From the NCBI GenBank assembly GCA_023391815.1, contig JAEWAF010000035.1, positions 38,352 through 102,351 of the forward strand: a stretch of 64,000 nt of DNA. The letters are read 5' to 3'. Origin of the DNA: Pseudomonadota bacterium. GTDB taxonomy: Bacteria; Pseudomonadota; Gammaproteobacteria; Steroidobacterales; Steroidobacteraceae. Each line of letters starts with the position of its first letter. Within the stretch, counting starts at the first letter, position 1. Under the pieces are notes generated by a model. The model was given only the letters and a program-made list of their open reading frames with translations, did no database searches and was not told the DNA's origin. The position numbers and the translations under genes were made by a program. Shown here piece by piece: positions 53,140-62,617 of the stretch.

Positions 53140-54681
53140 TCACAGCTGCGCGTCGAGATGAAACGTGCGGGCGAACCAGGCTTGAAAGCGGCGGCCGAGC
53201 GAGGCGTCGGGCTCCTTGTCGAGATGCTCCCGACCGTCGCTCCATGACAGCTTGCCTTCCTGCAGTGAGACGTGCCAGGCGTGCGAGCCGTGGGTTTCTT
53301 TCTGGAAGATCTGCTCGAGCTGCAGCGCCAGCTCGTCATTTTCTACGAGCACACCCTGCTCGCAATTCAACCATGCGGAGCGCGGATCAAGGTTGTAGCT
53401 GCCAACGAAAAGCGTACGACCGTCCACCGCCAGTGCTTTCGTATGCAAGCTCGCACCCGACGAGCCGAAGAAGCTGGATTCCGACCTTACATCGGTCAGC
53501 GGTTTCAGCTCCCAGAGCTGTACTCCGGCTTCGAGCAGCGGTATTCGATGACGAGAGTAGCCGCCGTGAACCGCCGCGACATCGTTCGCGACGAGAGAGT
53601 TCGTGAGCACGCGAACGGTGCGGCCGGAACTGGCCGCGTTCGTCAGCACCTCTGTCCCACGGTCACCCGGAACGAAGTACGGAGAGATGATCGACAGGCT
53701 CGATTGGGCCGCCTGCGCCACGGGAACCAACGCCGCCGCCACCTGCGCGCGCTGGGCATCGCGATCTTTCATCGTGACTTTGTTCGGATCGTCGGACACG
53801 AATTGGTACTTGCGCGCCCAATGCATCGGCCATTCGCCGTCGATCATGCGCCTGATCGAATCGTTCTCACGTAGCGATTGGGCATACGGACTCTGCTGTG
53901 CCTTCGCGGCCTGAGCGGCCAGCTTGGGCCGCAATCGCGCCAAGGCGTCGGGGCTGACCTTGTCCCGATCCAGCACTTCCATGGGATACGCGGCCGATGA
54001 GTTCCAATATTCGTCGAAGGAAGCCGAGGCCTCACGCACGATCGGCCCGATCATCGCGAAATCCAGATCGACGAAGTTTACTGCGGCGCTGGCGCTGTAA
54101 TATTCATCGCCGACGTTCCGGCCTCCCGCGATGGCGATTCGATTATCCGCGATCCAGCTCTTGTTGTGCATGCGGCGATTGATACGAGAGAAGCTTCGCA
54201 GCCCCTCCCCGATCAGGCTCAAGGTGCCGTTGCGCGTGGCGAACGGATTGAATGTGCGTATCTCGATATTGGGATGGGCCGCGAGCGCGGCGATGGCGTC
54301 GTTGTTTTTGCGCGCATCGACGTCATCGAGCAACACTCGAACCTTGACACCTCGATCCGCCGCGAGCAGCAATTCATTGGCGAAATACATGCCGGTGAGA
54401 TCGGCATGCCAGATGTAGCTTTGAACGTCGAGGCTTCGCTGCGCCATGCGCGCAGTTTGCACACGAACGGCGAAAGCTTCGGTTCCTTCGACGACCAGCC
54501 GGAATGCGGATTGATCGGGGTAGCGCGCCTCGACCGGAGCGGTCGCCCGATCCAGCGACGTATCATCCGCGATCGCCAGCGCAGCTTCTTCGGGCAGCGG
54601 CGGTCGCGGATCCAGCTCGGCGCAAGCGCCAAAGTAGGCCAGCAAGAATGCCAACAACCCTATCGTTATGAACCGCCGCAC
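53140..54681 (-). CDS. Phospholipase-D-family cardiolipin synthase-like lipoprotein
   Basis: ClsC/YmdC-type enzyme that transfers phosphatidyl groups to make cardiolipin. Two complete HKD motifs are present: HNKSWIADNRIAIAGGRNVG and HTKALAVDGRTLFVGSYNLD. I start it at GTG 54681, with GAGG six bases upstream, giving about 513 residues and a signal peptide with a lipobox-like FGAC. The open frame extends 40 codons further upstream without a ribosome site. It converges with the barrel-protein gene. Confidence 0.85.
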   Translation of the reverse strand: MRRFITIGLLAFLLAYFGACAELDPRPPLPEEAALAIADDTSLDRATAPVEARYPDQSAFRLVVEGTEAFAVRVQTARMAQRSLDVQSYIWHADLTGMYFANELLLAADRGVKVRVLLDDVDARKNNDAIAALAAHPNIEIRTFNPFATRNGTLSLIGEGLRSFSRINRRMHNKSWIADNRIAIAGGRNVGDEYYSASAAVNFVDLDFAMIGPIVREASASFDEYWNSSAAYPMEVLDRDKVSPDALARLRPKLAAQAAKAQQSPYAQSLRENDSIRRMIDGEWPMHWARKYQFVSDDPNKVTMKDRDAQRAQVAAALVPVAQAAQSSLSIISPYFVPGDRGTEVLTNAASSGRTVRVLTNSLVANDVAAVHGGYSRHRIPLLEAGVQLWELKPLTDVRSESSFFGSSGASLHTKALAVDGRTLFVGSYNLDPRSAWLNCEQGVLVENDELALQLEQIFQKETHGSHAWHVSLQEGKLSWSDGREHLDKEPDASLGRRFQAWFARTFHLDAQL

Positions 54682-54990
54682 TTGCACCTCATAGTGGCCC
54701 AGTCCGACCCTACCGAGAGCCAGAGATGAGCGGTCGCTATCATATGCCGGTGCCGCGTATCGAAGGTACGGACGCAACGTTCGCGGCGGATCGCAAATCA
54801 CCGTGCGGGATCCTCGCTAGTTACAAGCATTGGACGCCGAGCTCGCGAGAAAGTAGGAATCTACTCGAACTCATGTCGGACTGGTCCATACAACACGTAG
54901 AACAAGCTCCGCGTCGTGCGACGCCCGCCTGCAACTTTCAATGCACTGGAACGTTACTGGGGCGTGTGTCCCTGCCGCCTCGGCGCGACG

Positions 54991-55140
54991 TCCAGCCCGC
55001 ATCGCCATTTCGTATTCATCTCCACGGGCGACACCCGGTGGGCGGTCACGGCGTACTTCACCTTGGGCGCGGGGATCATCGGCGCTCTACTCGCCGCCGT
55101 ACCGGGCCTGATCGATCTGCTCAGCCTGCACGATTCCCGA
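54991..55140 (+). pseudogene. Remnant of a DUF2231-family membrane protein gene
   Basis: About 50 codons read RWAVTAYFTLGAGIIGALLA followed by AVPGLIDLLSL, which matches the membrane-helix and GxxD pattern of DUF2231 proteins. The upstream half that should carry the HPxLVHFP start, and the later helices, are missing or out of frame, so this is a fragment, not a working gene. Confidence 0.6.
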
Positions 55141-55330
55141 GCACATCGCGGCGGTGCTGATCGTCTCAGGCCGGCTCGAAGGTCAGTTGGTGCACGTCCT
55201 CGGCGTGACACAACCGGACGCTCGAACGGCCGGTGAGATGGCGGTAGGTCATGATCGGTTCCATCCGCGGACGTAAGTGCGCTTCCGCTCGTGGACCTTG
55301 GCTGTTGCGATTTTGCGGATGCTGAATGAC

Positions 55331-55355
55331 AAACCCGCTGACTGGCGGCGGGTTT
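55331..55355. other. Perfect-stem hairpin (possible terminator)
   Basis: AAACCCGC (55331-55338) pairs with GCGGGTTT (55348-55355). There is no following T run, so terminator function is uncertain. It lies 100 bp outside the left att-like repeat. Confidence 0.5.
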
Positions 55356-55454
55356 GATACTTACAGCCAGCGCGGCGCGAAGAAAATCGTGAGAGCCGTT
55401 GTACCCAGAGGAGATTCGGAGCCTGGGTATCTGAAACAACCCGGAAAACCGAGT

Positions 55455-55466
55455 TGGTAGCGGGGG
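55455..55466. repeat. Left att-like repeat (copy of tRNA-fMet 3' end)
   Basis: TGGTAGCGGGGG is identical to the 3' terminus (with CCA) of the tRNA-fMet gene at 59378-59389. The next 14 bases still match the tRNA at 8 positions, including TTTGGACC against TTTGAACC. This looks like a decayed duplicate of the target site. Confidence 0.7.
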
Positions 55467-55578
55467 CTCGCTTTGGACCGTTCCGCCGGTGCCTCAGAGC
55501 GTTCGGCTGAAGTCACAGCGATCGCACCGGAAAGCCGGATATAGCTGGTCTCCGTTCTTCAGTTCGATTCGCGGTAGC

Positions 55579-56085
55579 TCAACGGGAATAGGACAACTGA
55601 TCGACGGTTAAGCCAGTAAGCAGGTTCCAGTGCCGCGCGAGCGCCGAGCGATGCGCCTTGAGCCAGTGACGCTCAGCGGCAGGCATGGATTCGCGACAGA
55701 GAGTGCCTTCGCCGGCAAGCCGGGCATGCTCCAGCTGCTGCTCGATGGCAGACAGTTCAGTGAACGCAGATCCGAACTCCAGGCGGCCCGCGGCCAAAGC
55801 TTTTGCTATCGCGACCAGAAACCCCAAGCTATTCTGCACACCGTGCAGCTCAGCATTCCGAACGAGCCACACCCAATCCAAGTCCGGATACGTCAACAGC
55901 ACCCACGGAAGCGCCTCCGCCAGTCGGGATTCGAGGTCGTTCTGAAGAAGAGCATCGAGGACGACGGCTGCCGGATTCGCCTTTCGAGGACGCAGGTGTG
56001 AAAAACCTGGATAACCAAGACCGGAGAGCTGGCGAGCGAGTTGCCCACCGTCAGCGACATTTGCTCCGGATGGAGGCTCCTGCAT
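55579..56085 (-). CDS. Protein of unknown function in the TA-like operon
   Basis: About 168 residues from ATG 56085 (MQEPPSGANVADGGQLARQL), 22 bp after the antitoxin-like stop. A longer frame to 56208 would overlap that gene and is judged a shadow. Segments ALPWVLLTYPDLDWVWLVRN and HWNLLTGLTVDQLSYSR are the most distinctive, but I recognise no named domain, signal or membrane helix. It is the third gene of the minus-strand operon and might be a further component of the toxin-antitoxin-like unit. Confidence 0.6.
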   Translation of the reverse strand: MQEPPSGANVADGGQLARQLSGLGYPGFSHLRPRKANPAAVVLDALLQNDLESRLAEALPWVLLTYPDLDWVWLVRNAELHGVQNSLGFLVAIAKALAAGRLEFGSAFTELSAIEQQLEHARLAGEGTLCRESMPAAERHWLKAHRSALARHWNLLTGLTVDQLSYSR

Positions 56086-56107
56086 GGGAAGAGCGGCGAT
56101 GCCGTAG

Positions 56108-56347
56108 CTACTTAGTCGATGGATTCTTTCGGCGCTGCTCGATCTCGTCCACAAGCTCATCGACTGTGGGGCTTCCGAGAATGCCATCCCGCTCCGCCGT
56201 ATAGTCACCTCGGCCCGGATCGAACTGCTGGAGGAAGCGCGCCATGCCTACAGGTCCGAGCGCCTTCACTAGCGCCTCAATGCCTGCTTGTCGCAACTCC
56301 GGCAGAGTCGCTTTGCCGCCATCAATAACTTCTACTACGGCGTTCAT
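56108..56347 (-). CDS. Antitoxin-like small protein (partner of a PIN-type toxin)
   Basis: A 79-residue acidic protein starting at ATG 56347, which overlaps the stop of the preceding gene as ATGA. The core GIEALVKALGPVGMARFLQQ and the following DPGRGDYTAERDGIL resemble a small family that I recall next to PIN-domain genes in cyanobacteria and proteobacteria, where it is the presumed antitoxin. The role is from context and memory of that family, so it should be treated as tentative. Confidence 0.6.
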   Translation of the reverse strand: MNAVVEVIDGGKATLPELRQAGIEALVKALGPVGMARFLQQFDPGRGDYTAERDGILGSPTVDELVDEIEQRRKNPSTK

Positions 56348-57351
56348 GGTGCGATTACCTCCGAATACCACTTTGCGGGATTCTCAACCCGCAACGCAAT
56401 TTTGTCCTGGTGCCGGACCGCCCGATTGCGTAAGCGATCGTCGGTCGTCAACAGCGCCTCAGCTCCGCCGCTCTCGGCGCATGCGACATGCAAAGCATCG
56501 AAGGCTCGGAAGCCATCCGAGTCGACGGAGCATAAAGACAGCCGACCTTCGAGCCAGCTCCGGATGACTGCAGGGCCGACGACGATGCCTTTGATCATAT
56601 TCCTAAACATCTCACCGAATTTGATCACAACGGTGGTCCGAATATATAACGGTCTTGGGACATGAACTGTTTTGAAAGAGGTTCCGTCGGGCAAGCGATG
56701 ACCGTTCCTTATGTGCGGCTCCGTAATAGCTACTCGATACTCATCTTCGAACCTGAAGCTTCGGTGCTTGTAGCGAATTGAGTTCATTTCCATCAGCGAA
56801 TCTGCGATCCACTTGGTTGCATATAGTGCTTGTCGATGGTCGTCCACAGGATCCGATTCTAGGAACTGCTGCAGTTCCTTGCGCATGCGTTTAGTAATCT
56901 TCTCCTCGCCGTCGTATTCCACGTCGCCGTGCCAAAACTGATAGCTCTTATGCCCGGTGATCGCCTGCGTGGCCCTCAAGAACTCATCACGATCGAACAT
57001 TATGCTGTAAGGGGTGTCTTTTCCGTACGACGTCCACTGGTTGAGTGAATCCCATGTTTTGCTGAAGCAGCAAACAAATTGCTGCTGCGGTATAAAGTTT
57101 TTTTCCAGAAGCACGAGCGACAGGAACCGCATTGCGCGGCTGTTATCGGAGTCGGCAGGCAACTCTTCGATCAGTGTTTTGGCGGCGCTATGGTAGATCT
57201 CTTCAAGATGGATTCCTTCACTGCTGTCATTGAGATTCGCCGCGTCAGAGAACCACATCGATTGATCCTCCAGTATTGAGATCAACGCCGCTGAATCTGT
57301 GTAATGGAAGATGTGCGACTGATTCTCGATGTACTTGGGCGCTGCTTGCAT
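56344..57351 (-). CDS. DUF2971 protein fused to the C-terminal half of a PIN domain
   Basis: A 335-residue protein starting at ATG 57351, seven bases behind GGAAGA. Residues 1-270 match DUF2971 (IFHYTDSAALISILEDQSMW, FSDAANLNDSSEGIH), a family found in defence islands. Residues 275-335 read GFRAFDALHVACAES and LLTTDDRLRNRAV, the C-terminal half of a VapC-like PIN ribonuclease. The N-terminal half of the PIN, with its first catalytic Asp, is missing. The DNA is visibly AT-richer than its neighbours, which fits acquisition. Confidence 0.8.
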   Translation of the reverse strand: MQAAPKYIENQSHIFHYTDSAALISILEDQSMWFSDAANLNDSSEGIHLEEIYHSAAKTLIEELPADSDNSRAMRFLSLVLLEKNFIPQQQFVCCFSKTWDSLNQWTSYGKDTPYSIMFDRDEFLRATQAITGHKSYQFWHGDVEYDGEEKITKRMRKELQQFLESDPVDDHRQALYATKWIADSLMEMNSIRYKHRSFRFEDEYRVAITEPHIRNGHRLPDGTSFKTVHVPRPLYIRTTVVIKFGEMFRNMIKGIVVGPAVIRSWLEGRLSLCSVDSDGFRAFDALHVACAESGGAEALLTTDDRLRNRAVRHQDKIALRVENPAKWYSEVIAP

Positions 57352-57566
57352 CCAATGGTCTTCCTATTAGATTGGCAGTTACAAACCATAGTATGCACTG
57401 GAGCGCGTCCGAGGAGATGCAGGCTTACGATATCCGCCCCCTATGATGTCGGGATCAGATCGCTGAATCGACACCCGGAGAATGAGCACTCATCGTCTCT
57501 ATTCGACGCAGTGGATATGACGCTACGTGTGAAGAAGCACCGAGAACCGTCGGCGCTCTAAAGGGT

Positions 57567-57910
57567 TCAAGTCGCTCGGGCCGTTGCTTTCCGCAGCAGT
57601 CGATTCACGGCCTGACTCAGCTCGCTGTTGTTCTTCAGAGCTTGCGTCGTCCTCTCGGCGAGGGCAGTGAGCAGTAACGGATGTCCTTTGCTAGCTCCAG
57701 GCATTGCTCATCGTCCTCGTTATGGAGCCGGCGCTCAGTGCATCGTGCAACAGCGTGAGCGGGTTGTGCCCTCCGGAGTGGCGCAGGCTATCCGGAATTG
57801 CGTCCTTCACCGTTTTCACCGCGTTCTCGAAGCTAATCATCTTCGCCGCTTTGTCGAGGGTGTCGAGCACGTCCTGCTTCGCGCCTTGAGCGACAACGAA
57901 TCCTCCATTG

Positions 57911-57918
<8 letters not shown>
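57567..57918 (-). pseudogene. Frameshifted remnant of a gene with a C-terminal helical domain
   Basis: On the minus strand the first 65 codons (IRNGGFVVAQGAKQDVLDTL through PLTLLHDALSAG) are open. A frameshift near 57723 leads to HNEDDEQCLELAKDIR, and another near 57680 leads to LLTALAERTTQALKNNSELS and a stop at 57567. The three pieces read as one protein C-terminus with an ALSxGxH...CLE-type motif. The N-terminus is lost at the junction with the recombinase remnant. Confidence 0.65.
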
Positions 57919-59454
<1,536 letters not shown>

Positions 59455-59468
59455 ACAGGAGGGCGCGC

Positions 59469-59498
59469 ATTGTAAGCGCCCCGTGACGAACATTACAA
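59469..59498 (-). promoter_or_regulatory. Sigma-70 promoter of tRNA-fMet
   Basis: On the minus strand, TTGTAA (59498-59493) and TACAAT (59474-59469) are separated by 18 bp. A GC-rich discriminator (GCGCGCCC) follows and the tRNA begins 14 bases after the -10 box. A GC-rich discriminator is typical of stringently controlled stable-RNA promoters. Confidence 0.75.
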
Positions 59499-59542
59499 GC
59501 TAAATAATCGCCCGTGAATTCGCAGAAGAATCAGCGTTGAAC

Positions 59543-59581
59543 GTTCGCCGCCGACCTCTGTAAATCAAGTCGACGGCGAAC
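59543..59581. terminator. Hairpin downstream of nuoN
   Basis: GTTCGCCGCCGAC and GTCGACGGCGAAC form a 13-bp stem with one mismatch around a 13-base loop. It lies 20 bp after the nuoN stop. The T run on the minus strand is poor, so it may be a processing or weak termination site. Confidence 0.55.
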
Positions 59582-59600
59582 TTTTCAAGGGCTTGCCGCC

Positions 59601-61046
59601 TTACGGCAGCACTCGAGCGCAAAGATCCAACAACACCGACGGGAAAATGCCGAGGGCCAGGACGGCCACGCCGTTGGCGCTCAATACGGCACGCAGCGTG
59701 CCGCCGGCTTCGATGGTGTAGGTATCGGTCGGCTCATCGAAGTACATGAGCTTGATGATGCGCAGGTAGTAGAAAGCGGCCACCACCGAGAGCAGCACGG
59801 AGACGGCGGCCAGCCAGCTCAGGCCGACATTCACCACGGCGGCGAGCACGGCGAGCTTGGCCCAGAAGCCGATAAAGGGCGGGACGCCGGCGGTGCTGAA
59901 CATCAGCATCATCATGACCGCGGCGAACCAGGGGCTCTTGCGAGCCAAGCCTTTGAAGTCATCGATCTGGTCGCCTTCGAAGCCCTCGCGAGACAGCAGC
60001 AGGATCATGCCGAACGAGCCGACCGTCATGATCACGTACGTCAGCGTATAGAACATCGAGGCGCGATAGCCGTCGGTCGTGCCGGCCAGAATGCCCAGCA
60101 GAATGAAGCCGACGTGCGAAATGGTCGAGTACGCCAGCATGCGCTTCAGATTGCTCTGGGCGATGGCGACCACGTTGCCGATGATCATTGACGCCACCGA
60201 GATGGCGATCAGCATGTTCTGCCAGCTCGCGACCATCGCATCGAGACCCTCGGCCAGCACGCGGATCGCGAGCACGAACGAAGCGATCTTCGGCGCGGAG
60301 CCGATGAACAAGGTCACCGGCGTCGGGGCGCCGTGATAAACGTCGGGCACCCACATGTGGAACGGCACGGCGCCGAACTTGAACGAGATGCCCACGATCA
60401 CGAACGCCAGGCCGAAGATCAAGCCGAGGTTGCCCGGCCCTACTTCGCGCACGGCCACCGCCAGCTCCTCGAGCTGCAGCGTGCCGGCCACGCCGTACAG
60501 AATCGAGAAGCCGTACAACAAACAGCCGGACGCGATCGCGCCGAGCACGAAGTACTTCATCGCCGATTCGGCAGCGATGCCGGAATCACGATTGAACGCC
60601 ACCAGCGAGTACAGCGACAACGCCAGCAGCTCGACGCCCAGATACACGGTCAGCAGGCTGCCGGCGGAGACCATCACCATCACGCCGAGCAACGCCACCA
60701 GCGTCAGGATGAAGAACTCGCCACGGAACAACCCATGCCGCTGCAGATACTCGCGCGAGTACAGCAACGAGACGGCGACCGTTCCATAAGTGAACAGCTT
60801 CAGCACGTCGCCCATCGGATCGGCGACGAACATGCCGTCGAACGCGACCACGCGGCTGTCCACCGAATAACTCACGGTCACGAACGCGCAGCCGATCAGC
60901 GTCAGCATCGTGAGCCCGTAGGTGATCCAGCGCTTGCTGTCGTCCAGGAACACATCGACCAGCAGGATCACGCAGATCGCCGACAGCAGAAAGATTTCCG
61001 CCGCCGCGGCCTGCATACCAAGATTTGTTACTACTGCTTCCATCAC
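59601..61046 (-). CDS. nuoN: NADH-quinone oxidoreductase subunit N
   Basis: Antiporter-like membrane subunit of respiratory complex I. The 481 residues include about 14 membrane helices. FKFGAVPFHMWVPDVYHGAP is the typical NuoN block around the key Lys, and the N-terminal helices and GFWAKLAVLAAVVNVGLSWL region agree. It is the last nuo gene; nuoM is 16 bp upstream. Confidence 0.96.
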   Translation of the reverse strand: MMEAVVTNLGMQAAAAEIFLLSAICVILLVDVFLDDSKRWITYGLTMLTLIGCAFVTVSYSVDSRVVAFDGMFVADPMGDVLKLFTYGTVAVSLLYSREYLQRHGLFRGEFFILTLVALLGVMVMVSAGSLLTVYLGVELLALSLYSLVAFNRDSGIAAESAMKYFVLGAIASGCLLYGFSILYGVAGTLQLEELAVAVREVGPGNLGLIFGLAFVIVGISFKFGAVPFHMWVPDVYHGAPTPVTLFIGSAPKIASFVLAIRVLAEGLDAMVASWQNMLIAISVASMIIGNVVAIAQSNLKRMLAYSTISHVGFILLGILAGTTDGYRASMFYTLTYVIMTVGSFGMILLLSREGFEGDQIDDFKGLARKSPWFAAVMMMLMFSTAGVPPFIGFWAKLAVLAAVVNVGLSWLAAVSVLLSVVAAFYYLRIIKLMYFDEPTDTYTIEAGGTLRAVLSANGVAVLALGIFPSVLLDLCARVLP

Positions 61047-61062
61047 TGATGGCTCGATAAGT

Positions 61063-62598
61063 TCAGAGCTTGGAGACCGTGATCTGCTGCACCAGGTTTT
61101 CCACCGTGGGGCGCATCACGTCCAGCAAGGGTGCGGGCCAGAGGCCGAGTCCGAGCACCGCCAGCGCCAGCACACCCAGCACCAGCAACTCGCGGCCATT
61201 CACATCCGTCAGCTCGGCGACGTGGTGATTCGCGACCGGCCCGAACACGACGCGCTTCACCAGCCACAGCGTGTAGGCGGCACCGAGGATCAGCGTCAGG
61301 CCGGCCAGGAACGCGTACCAGAAGTCGGCGCGGAAGCTCGCGAGGATCACCAAGAACTCGCCGACGAAGCCCGACGTCGCGGGCAAGCCGGAATTCGCCA
61401 TGCCGAACAGCACCATGAAGGCCGCGAAGATCGGCATGGTGTTCACGACACCGCCGTAAGAGCTGATTTCACGACTGTGCACGCGGTCGTAGAGCACACC
61501 GACGCAGAAGAACATCGCGCCCGAAATCAGGCCGTGCGAAATCATCTGCACCATCGCGCCGTCGATACCCATCGCGGCACCGGTCGTGTCACCGGCATTC
61601 ACGCGCATCAACTCGAACGTGAGGAACGAGCCGAGCGTCACGAAACCCATATGCGCGATCGACGAGTACGCGATCAGCTTCTTCATGTCCTGCTGAACCA
61701 GCGCGACGAAGCCGATGTACACCACCGCAATCAGCGACAGTGAAATCACCAGCCAGTCGAGCGTGTCGCTCGCATCCGGCGTGATCGGCAACGAGAAGCG
61801 CAGGAAGCCGTAGCCACCCATCTTCAGCATGATGGCAGCGAGGATCACCGAACCGCCGGTGGGCGCTTCCACGTGCGCGTCCGGCAACCACGTGTGCACC
61901 GGCCACATCGGCACCTTGACCGCGAACGCGGCGAGGAACGCGATGAAAATGAACAACTGTTCGTTCAGGCCCAGCGGCAGGCGCTGGAACTCGGCGATCG
62001 CGTAGCTGCACTGACCGGCGTCGCAGGTCTGCAGATACATGTAGATCAGCGAGACCAGCATCAGCACCGAGCCGAGGAACGTGTACAGGAAGAACTTGAT
62101 CGTCGCGTATACCCGGCGCGGTCCGCCCCAGATGCCGATGATGATGAACATCGGGATCAGCATCGCTTCCCACAGCACGTAGAACAGCAACGCGTCGAGC
62201 GCCGCGAACACGCCGATCATCAAGCCTTCGAGGATCAGGAACGCCGCGTAGTACTGCGCCGGGCGTTTGTCGATCACGCTCCAGCCGGCGATCACGACCA
62301 GCGGCGTGATGAACGCCGTCAGCACGATCAGCGGCATTGCGAAGCCGTCGACGCCCAACGCGTAGTACGAGTTGAAGAAAGGAATCCAGGTGCGCTCCTC
62401 GACGAACTGCATCGCCGCGGTCGTGGTATCGAAGTTCGTCCACAGCAGCGTCGAAATGCCGAACGTGACGGCGGTGGTGATGAGCGCGATCCAGCGACCG
62501 AGCGCGATGCCCTTGTCGCCGAGCAGGATCATGGCCACACCACCGGCGATGGGCAGCCACATCAAGACACTGAGAATGGGCCAGGTAATCGTCGACAT
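61063..62598 (-). CDS. nuoM: NADH-quinone oxidoreductase subunit M
   Basis: Proton-pumping antiporter-like subunit of complex I. The 511 residues include FWEAMLIP-type core (here YVLWEAMLIPMFIIIGIWGG), KVPMWPVHTWLPDAHVEAPT and the broken-helix region. Length and order nuoL-nuoM-nuoN are standard. Confidence 0.96.
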   Translation of the reverse strand: MSTITWPILSVLMWLPIAGGVAMILLGDKGIALGRWIALITTAVTFGISTLLWTNFDTTTAAMQFVEERTWIPFFNSYYALGVDGFAMPLIVLTAFITPLVVIAGWSVIDKRPAQYYAAFLILEGLMIGVFAALDALLFYVLWEAMLIPMFIIIGIWGGPRRVYATIKFFLYTFLGSVLMLVSLIYMYLQTCDAGQCSYAIAEFQRLPLGLNEQLFIFIAFLAAFAVKVPMWPVHTWLPDAHVEAPTGGSVILAAIMLKMGGYGFLRFSLPITPDASDTLDWLVISLSLIAVVYIGFVALVQQDMKKLIAYSSIAHMGFVTLGSFLTFELMRVNAGDTTGAAMGIDGAMVQMISHGLISGAMFFCVGVLYDRVHSREISSYGGVVNTMPIFAAFMVLFGMANSGLPATSGFVGEFLVILASFRADFWYAFLAGLTLILGAAYTLWLVKRVVFGPVANHHVAELTDVNGRELLVLGVLALAVLGLGLWPAPLLDVMRPTVENLVQQITVSKL

Positions 62599-62617
62599 AT
62601 CGGGTTCTTACTTTGAA

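Larger units (their letters stand above)
54682..55454. other. Gene-poor stretch between the cardiolipin synthase gene and the island edge
   Basis: A 773-bp stretch holding only a DUF2231-like remnant (54991-55140, separate entry) and a strong hairpin (55331-55355). No intact coding region, promoter or RNA gene was recognised. It looks like decaying DNA at the edge of the tRNA-linked island. Confidence 0.55.

Noticed and set aside
55165..55251. Short minus-strand frame MTYRHLTGRSSVRLCHAEDV
   Set aside because: Only about 28 codons, no ribosome site and no family signal.
56086..56208. Upstream extension of the 168-residue gene
   Set aside because: It duplicates the antitoxin-like coding region in another frame, and Ser/Arg-rich shadow composition argues against it.
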